Source: Cupriavidus sp. | GTDB lineage: Bacteria; Pseudomonadota; Gammaproteobacteria; Burkholderiales; Burkholderiaceae | NCBI GenBank assembly: GCA_013362725.1 | Contig: JABFVP010000001.1 | Location: 1 to 6,395 of the forward strand | DNA length: 6,395 nucleotides | Direction: 5' to 3' | Shown: piece by piece, positions 5,247-6,395 of the stretch | Numbering within the stretch: the first letter of the stretch is position 1 | Layout: each line of letters opens with the position of its first letter | Translations under genes and position numbers: made by a program | The notes under the pieces: generated by a model | Told to the model about the DNA's origin: nothing | The model's database searches: none | Seen by the model: only the letters and a program-made list of their open reading frames with translations

Positions 5247-6395
5247 TCAGGTGCCCGGTTGGTCCGCCTGCATCTCGCGCTCCTGCAGCGCGCGCCACAG
5301 GATCTTGCCGGTGGCCGACTTGGGCAGCGCCTCGACCACGTCGACGATGCGCGGCACCTTGTACGCCGCCATATGCTCGCGGCACCAGGCCATGATGCGT
5401 TCGGGTTCGGCCTCGGCCGTGCCGCGGGCGCCGGGGCGCAGCGCCACCACCGCCTTGACGGTTTCGCCGCGGCGCTCGTCGCGCGCCGCGATCACGCAGG
5501 CCTCGTGAATGGCCGGGTGGCCGTACAGCATGTTCTCCACCTCGGCCGGCCAGACCTTGTAGCCGGACGCGTTGATCATGCGCTTGAGGCGGTCTCGCAT
5601 GAAGAAGTAGCCTTCCGCGTCCATGAAGCCCAGGTCGCCAGTGCGCAGGAAGCGCTTGCCGTCGAGCTCGATGAAGGTGGCGGCGTTGGCGTCCTCGTTG
5701 TGCCAGTAGCCCTGCATCACCTGGCCGCCGTGGACCACAATCTCGCCGGTCTCGCCGTGCGGCAGCTCGCGCAGCGTCTCGGGGTCGATCACGCGCGCGT
5801 CGACGCCGAAGGTGGCGATGCCCAGGCATTCGCGCTTGGGCTGGTTGCGCGGGTTCGACAGGATGAAGGCCGCGGTCTCGGTCATGCCGTAGGCCTCGAC
5901 GTAGGGCAGACCGAAGCGCTGCTGCAGCATGTTGGCCACCGCTTCCGGCATGGCCGCGCCGCCGCCGCCGACGTAGGCCAGGCTGGACAGGTCGCGCGCG
6001 TCGATGCCGGGCTGGGAGAAAAAGTCGACCATCATCGCCGGCGGCGCGCCCCACACCGAGACGCGGTAGCGCTCGATCAGGTCCGCCGCCAGCGCGCGGT
6101 CCCAGCGCGGCATCAGCACCACCGTCGCGCCCAGGTAGAGCGGCGAGTTCATGCAGTTCTGCATGCCCAGCAGGTGGAACATCGGCGCCACCGCCAGCAC
6201 CACCGATTCGGCCGAGCCGCCGCGCCAGATCACCGAGCCGGCGGCCGCGGTCATCAGCGTGCCGTGGGTATGCATGCAGCCCTTGGGATTGCCGGTGGTG
6301 CCGGAGGTATAGGCCAGCATGCACAGCGTGTCGTGGCCGGCCTGGTGCGGCAGCGGGCGGTGTCCGGCGCGGCTGGCGGTGTCCCATGCCACCGG
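5247..6395 (-). CDS. AMP-forming acyl-CoA synthetase (fatty-acid/carboxylate CoA ligase), partial, N-terminus outside window
   Basis: Adenylate-forming ligase that activates a carboxylic acid with ATP to an acyl-AMP and then the acyl-CoA. The window holds the last 382 codons; the family is usually about 520-560 residues, so roughly 150-180 N-terminal residues are missing, and the frame runs open to the window edge. Numbering from the first in-window codon, the signature motifs appear in order: the phosphate loop AYTSGTTGNPKG (28-39), AYGMTETAAF (168-177), the hinge region RTGDLGFMDAEGYFF (251-265), RLKRMINASGYKVWPAEVEN (269-288), and the C-terminal SATGKILWR (360-368) with the lysine needed for adenylation at 364. 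All core motifs are intact, so the enzyme should be active. The style resembles the long-chain fatty acyl-CoA ligase group, but chain length or an aromatic substrate cannot be decided. It is the most upstream visible gene of the cluster, 44 bases before the binding-protein gene. Confidence 0.95.
   Translation of the reverse strand, partial: PVAWDTASRAGHRPLPHQAGHDTLCMLAYTSGTTGNPKGCMHTHGTLMTAAAGSVIWRGGSAESVVLAVAPMFHLLGMQNCMNSPLYLGATVVLMPRWDRALAADLIERYRVSVWGAPPAMMVDFFSQPGIDARDLSSLAYVGGGGAAMPEAVANMLQQRFGLPYVEAYGMTETAAFILSNPRNQPKRECLGIATFGVDARVIDPETLRELPHGETGEIVVHGGQVMQGYWHNEDANAATFIELDGKRFLRTGDLGFMDAEGYFFMRDRLKRMINASGYKVWPAEVENMLYGHPAIHEACVIAARDERRGETVKAVVALRPGARGTAEAEPERIMAWCREHMAAYKVPRIVDVVEALPKSATGKILWRALQEREMQADQPGT

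Noticed and set aside
1..6395. CRISPR arrays, transposons, tRNA or rRNA genes, phage or defence genes
   Set aside because: No regularly spaced repeats, terminal inverted repeats with a transposase, tRNA-like folds or defence-type domains were seen on either strand.

Overview
This window is GC-rich chromosomal DNA. All five protein genes lie on the minus strand, so the gene order reads right to left. The high G+C, a Bug-type periplasmic binding protein, a lipid/acid-degradation cluster and a YeaG/PrkA-type kinase together suggest a betaproteobacterium of the Burkholderiales, most likely Cupriavidus or a close relative. That placement is an inference from gene content and style; no search was run.

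Right part (6395 down to 2110): a catabolic cluster read in the order acyl-CoA ligase (N-terminus outside the window), Bug-family (tripartite tricarboxylate transporter type) substrate-binding protein, crotonase-family protein, then an acyl-CoA dehydrogenase of the long-chain/LCAD-like type. The first three are closely packed, with gaps of 44 and 5 bases, and are almost certainly one transcript. The dehydrogenase follows after 136 bases that hold an A/T-rich island and may add its own promoter. The simplest reading is a pathway for an unidentified carboxylic acid: the Bug protein captures it in the periplasm, the ligase makes the CoA thioester with ATP, the dehydrogenase introduces a double bond, and the crotonase acts on the unsaturated thioester. 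No 3-hydroxyacyl-CoA dehydrogenase, thiolase or transporter membrane subunit is in the window.

Middle (1645-2109): a 465-base non-coding spacer. It holds a strong perfect hairpin followed by a T-rich run (probable terminator, best oriented for plus-strand transcripts but also placed to end the catabolic transcript), a perfect 14-base palindrome, and a possible promoter for the kinase gene.

Left part (1644 to 1): the first 548 codons of a PrkA/YeaG-type serine protein kinase with an AAA+ domain, transcribed leftwards out of the window.

Most of the window is ordinary metabolism. The points most worth a second look are the crotonase, which lacks both glutamates of true enoyl-CoA hydratases but keeps an aspartate found in PaaG-type isomerases; the Bug protein standing alone inside a CoA-ester operon; and the plus-strand-oriented terminator with no plus-strand gene before it.
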